9,376 bases of DNA from an uncultured Lachnospiraceae bacterium (lineage in GTDB: Bacteria; Bacillota; Clostridia; Lachnospirales; Lachnospiraceae). Below the pieces are notes generated by a model. The model was not told where the DNA came from, made no database searches, and saw nothing but the letters and a program-made list of their open reading frames with translations. Below, one piece after another: positions 6,923-9,376 of the stretch; position 1 is the first letter of the stretch; each line of letters opens with the position of its first letter. The DNA lies in NCBI GenBank assembly GCA_934351765.1, contig CAKRJM010000077.1, positions 1-9,376 of the forward strand. The letters are read 5' to 3'. Both the position numbers and the translations under genes were made by a program.

Positions 6923-9376
6923 CTAATCCCGGTTTTCTCCCCATCGGAGCTGTTCAATGGCTTTCGCAGTTTCGCCGGAAACCGTATCGAATAAATAGGA
7001 CTTCCCACCGGTACGCTTCTCCATGCAGATCTGGCGGATCTCCACATTGGCAGCTTCCACCTCCGTCCGGAAATCGCGCGCCGACAGACGCCTTGCACCC
7101 TGTCCCATGATGATGACCTGCTCCAGTCCATCGGAGGTTGCCACCGTTACCTGATAATTTCTTCCGATCTCATGGACGGTCTTTTCGATGTACTGGTCAG
7201 CGGTTTCCGCCTCCTTTGTGAACACCACATGGATGTTATGATAGCGGTAGATCTCGCCGACGCCGCCCTCCACCTTATAGGCATCAAATACCAGGATTAC
7301 CTCCTGCTTCCGGAAGCCCTGATAGCCGGAGAGAATGTCCATCAGCTTTCCCCTTGCCGCACCGATGTCTGCCGCTGCCAGCTCAGAAAGCTCCTCCCAG
7401 GCAAAAATAATATTATAGCCGTCCACAAGAAGATACTCCTTTTCCGGCTTTCTGTTTTTCAGCTTTCTGCTGTCCGCACCTCTGTTTCCGCCTGAACTGC
7501 TTCCCGCTCCGGACGCGCTTCTGCTTTCGGATGAGCCGGTTTCTGAATCGGCACTGACCTTCGGTGCCCGGTAAACCGTCCGTTCAAAGCCGCTGCGCTT
7601 CCGCTCCACCCGTCCATAGGTTCGGGCGAAGATCTCCTCCAGCTCCTTGTCCTCAGCCCGGCTTGCCATATAATCCAGCCCGCCCCGGACGTTTTCCTGT
7701 ACGTTCACAGCGCTTTGCATCCTACTAACCGCCCCGGCTGCTCCGTCATATCCGTTCGCTTCCAGCCTCTGGTTCTGCAGCTTTTCCTGCTTCAGATAAG
7801 GCTCCAGGTGCATATGGGAAAAAACCTCGTCCCAGGGCACCGCATAGCCTGCCCCGTGCGTGCAGAATACCGAGCCGGTAGGATTCCGAAGATCAGCCTC
7901 CGGATCATACGCAGCTTCCAGGATCACATCCTCCGGATTATGGCAGGGCTCATAGCCCTTCAGCAGACAGGACAGCCGTCCCTTTCCGTGGGAATATGCC
8001 GTCACCTCCGTCTGATAGCCTCTCATGCAGACCACCGGCGCTGTTCCCGCGATCACTGCTGTGTCGCCAAGCTGGTCCGGTGTCTGAAAGGATCCGTGCA
8101 TTCTCTGGAGATCTGTCAGTGCCCGTCCCACATTCTCCGTGGGGATTTCCAGGCGGAACTCATACACCGGCTCCAGCAGAACACTTTCTGCCTGCATCAG
8201 CCCCTGGCGTACTGCCCGGTACGTAGCCTGGCGGAAATCGCCGCCCTCCGTATGCTTCACATGGGCGCGTCCCGCCACCAGTGTCAGCTTCACATCGGTC
8301 AGCTCCGCTCCCATCAGAACGCCGCGATGCTTTTTCTCCTCCAGATGAGTCAGGACCAGCCGCTGCCAGTTCTTTCCCAGGATCTCCTCCCGGCAGTCTG
8401 ATGCGATCTGGATCCCGCTCCCCGGCTCCCCGGGCTCAAGCAGAAGATGAACCTCCGCATAATGGCGCAGCGGCTCAAAATGGCCGACGCCCTCCACAGT
8501 ATTTTTAATGGTCTCCTTATAAACAATCTGTCCGGCACCAAACTCCACATCCATACCGAACCGTTCTTTAATAAGACTTTTCAGGATCTCGATCTGAACC
8601 TCTCCCATGATCTGAGCATGGATCTCGCCGAGTTCTTCCACCCAGACAAGGGACAGAAGAGGCTCCTCCTCCTCCAGCTGACTCAGCTTCAAAAATGCCT
8701 GGCGGGCGTCCGTCCCCGCAGGCGGAATCAGCCGATAGCTGAGCACCGGCTCCAGAATCGGGACCTCTGAAGCATGCTCAAAGCCCAGCCCCTCCCCGGA
8801 ATATGTCTGATCAAGACCGGTGACCGCACAGATCTGCCCGGCAGCCACCTCCTTCACCGTGGTATAGCCGGCTCCCGAATAGATCCGGAGCTGGTCGGCC
8901 TTGGCCTCCCAGTTCTCCGCCTCCTCATGCCTGATAACACTCCCCGAAAGAAGCTGCTTGACCTTCAGGCAGCCTCCCGTTACCTTTAAATGCGTCAGTC
9001 TCGTTCCCTGGCTGTCACGGGAAATCTTGTAGACCCGCGCACCGAACTTCTCCGGGTACTCCCGGCATCTGGTATAACGGGAAAATCCTCCGAGAAAGGC
9101 CGTGATCCCGGTCATTTTAAGCGCCGATCCGAAATAACAGGGAAACACCTTCCGCTCGCTGATCATGGAAACAAGCTGCTCCTCCGTGACCTCTCCTGTG
9201 GCCAGATACGACTCCAGCACCGCCTCGTCGCACATGGCCAGCGTTTCCTTTGTCTCTTCATTTTCCAGCCCCTGCCCGAAATCCACACAGCGGTCATCCA
9301 GCTTCTGGCGCAGCTCCAGCAATAATCGTCTCCTGTCGGTTCCGCGCTGATCCATTTTATTGACAAACAGAAATAC
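6923..9376 (-). CDS. TetM/EF-G-like translational GTPase fused to YacP/Rae1-type NYN nuclease domain, 5' end missing
   Basis: The visible 817 residues begin inside the G domain at VFLFVNKMDQRGTDR. NKMD is the guanine-specificity G4 motif, so the Met within it is internal and roughly 125 N-terminal residues (P-loop, switches) lie off the right edge. GSALK (83-87) is the G5 motif. Domain II follows from about 112 (GARVYKIS), domain III about 210-290 (LGEIHAQIMGEVQ), domain IV about 291-402, and a TetM-like domain V (LLEPVYEF to LLKGYEP, about 400-477). After an extra segment comes a Ser/Gly-rich linker (about 608-647), then an NYN domain (about 646-782; bases 7031-7441) with LLVDGYN, VFDAYKV, ETADQYIEK, TSDGLEQ and GQGARRLSAR. 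The four acidic residues (Asp652, 698, 727, 749) match B. subtilis YacP/Rae1, a ribosome-dependent mRNA endonuclease. The likely role is acting at the ribosomal A site; tetracycline resistance is doubtful. Confidence 0.92.
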   Translation of the reverse strand, partial: VFLFVNKMDQRGTDRRRLLLELRQKLDDRCVDFGQGLENEETKETLAMCDEAVLESYLATGEVTEEQLVSMISERKVFPCYFGSALKMTGITAFLGGFSRYTRCREYPEKFGARVYKISRDSQGTRLTHLKVTGGCLKVKQLLSGSVIRHEEAENWEAKADQLRIYSGAGYTTVKEVAAGQICAVTGLDQTYSGEGLGFEHASEVPILEPVLSYRLIPPAGTDARQAFLKLSQLEEEEPLLSLVWVEELGEIHAQIMGEVQIEILKSLIKERFGMDVEFGAGQIVYKETIKNTVEGVGHFEPLRHYAEVHLLLEPGEPGSGIQIASDCREEILGKNWQRLVLTHLEEKKHRGVLMGAELTDVKLTLVAGRAHVKHTEGGDFRQATYRAVRQGLMQAESVLLEPVYEFRLEIPTENVGRALTDLQRMHGSFQTPDQLGDTAVIAGTAPVVCMRGYQTEVTAYSHGKGRLSCLLKGYEPCHNPEDVILEAAYDPEADLRNPTGSVFCTHGAGYAVPWDEVFSHMHLEPYLKQEKLQNQRLEANGYDGAAGAVSRMQSAVNVQENVRGGLDYMASRAEDKELEEIFARTYGRVERKRSGFERTVYRAPKVSADSETGSSESRSASGAGSSSGGNRGADSRKLKNRKPEKEYLLVDGYNIIFAWEELSELAAADIGAARGKLMDILSGYQGFRKQEVILVFDAYKVEGGVGEIYRYHNIHVVFTKEAETADQYIEKTVHEIGRNYQVTVATSDGLEQVIIMGQGARRLSARDFRTEVEAANVEIRQICMEKRTGGKSYLFDTVSGETAKAIEQLRWGENRD

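Noticed and set aside
9353..9355. ATG as the start of the large GTPase gene
   Set aside because: The Met lies inside the NKMD GTP-binding motif and the frame stays open to the window edge, so the gene is truncated by the window and does not begin here.

Overview
The window looks like chromosomal DNA from a low-to-mid GC Firmicute, most likely a Lachnospiraceae-type gut Clostridium. I infer this from the protein families (a DegV protein, an M28 peptidase with a PA domain, a MATE exporter and a TetM-like GTPase), the purine-rich AGGAGG-type ribosome binding sites, GTG start use and roughly 50% GC. I could not run a similarity search, so family names rest on motifs and recalled alignments. I see no rRNA, tRNA, CRISPR array, insertion sequence or phage gene.

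Layout from left to right. An M28-family peptidase gene (- strand) runs off the left edge. It is divergent from a small VOC/glyoxalase-fold gene (+) that has a readable promoter. A strong two-way terminator separates that gene from a convergent DegV fatty-acid-binding gene (-). DegV is divergent from a TetR/AcrR regulator (+). Their shared 200-base spacer holds a perfect palindrome plus a further half-site that overlap both predicted -10 boxes, so the regulator probably controls itself and degV. Next comes a pair of - strand genes with a 4-base ATGA overlap: a MATE exporter followed by a ketopantoate-reductase-family protein. The 250-base region upstream of the exporter holds a perfect GC-rich dyad close to its start codon.

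The right half is a - strand cluster that reads, in transcription order: a large TetM/EF-G-like translational GTPase fused to a C-terminal YacP/Rae1-type NYN nuclease domain (5' end outside the window), an RluA-family pseudouridine synthase with a GTG start, and a small DIP1984-like coiled-coil protein. All three read in one direction with short gaps and probably form one operon centred on the ribosome or RNA.

The most interesting item is the GTPase-nuclease fusion. One half belongs to a family that enters the ribosomal A-site region. The other resembles an endoribonuclease known in Bacillus subtilis to cut mRNA on translating ribosomes. The TetM loop that reaches the tetracycline site is not preserved, so a role in ribosome surveillance or mRNA cleavage is more plausible than tetracycline resistance. 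That role is an inference.
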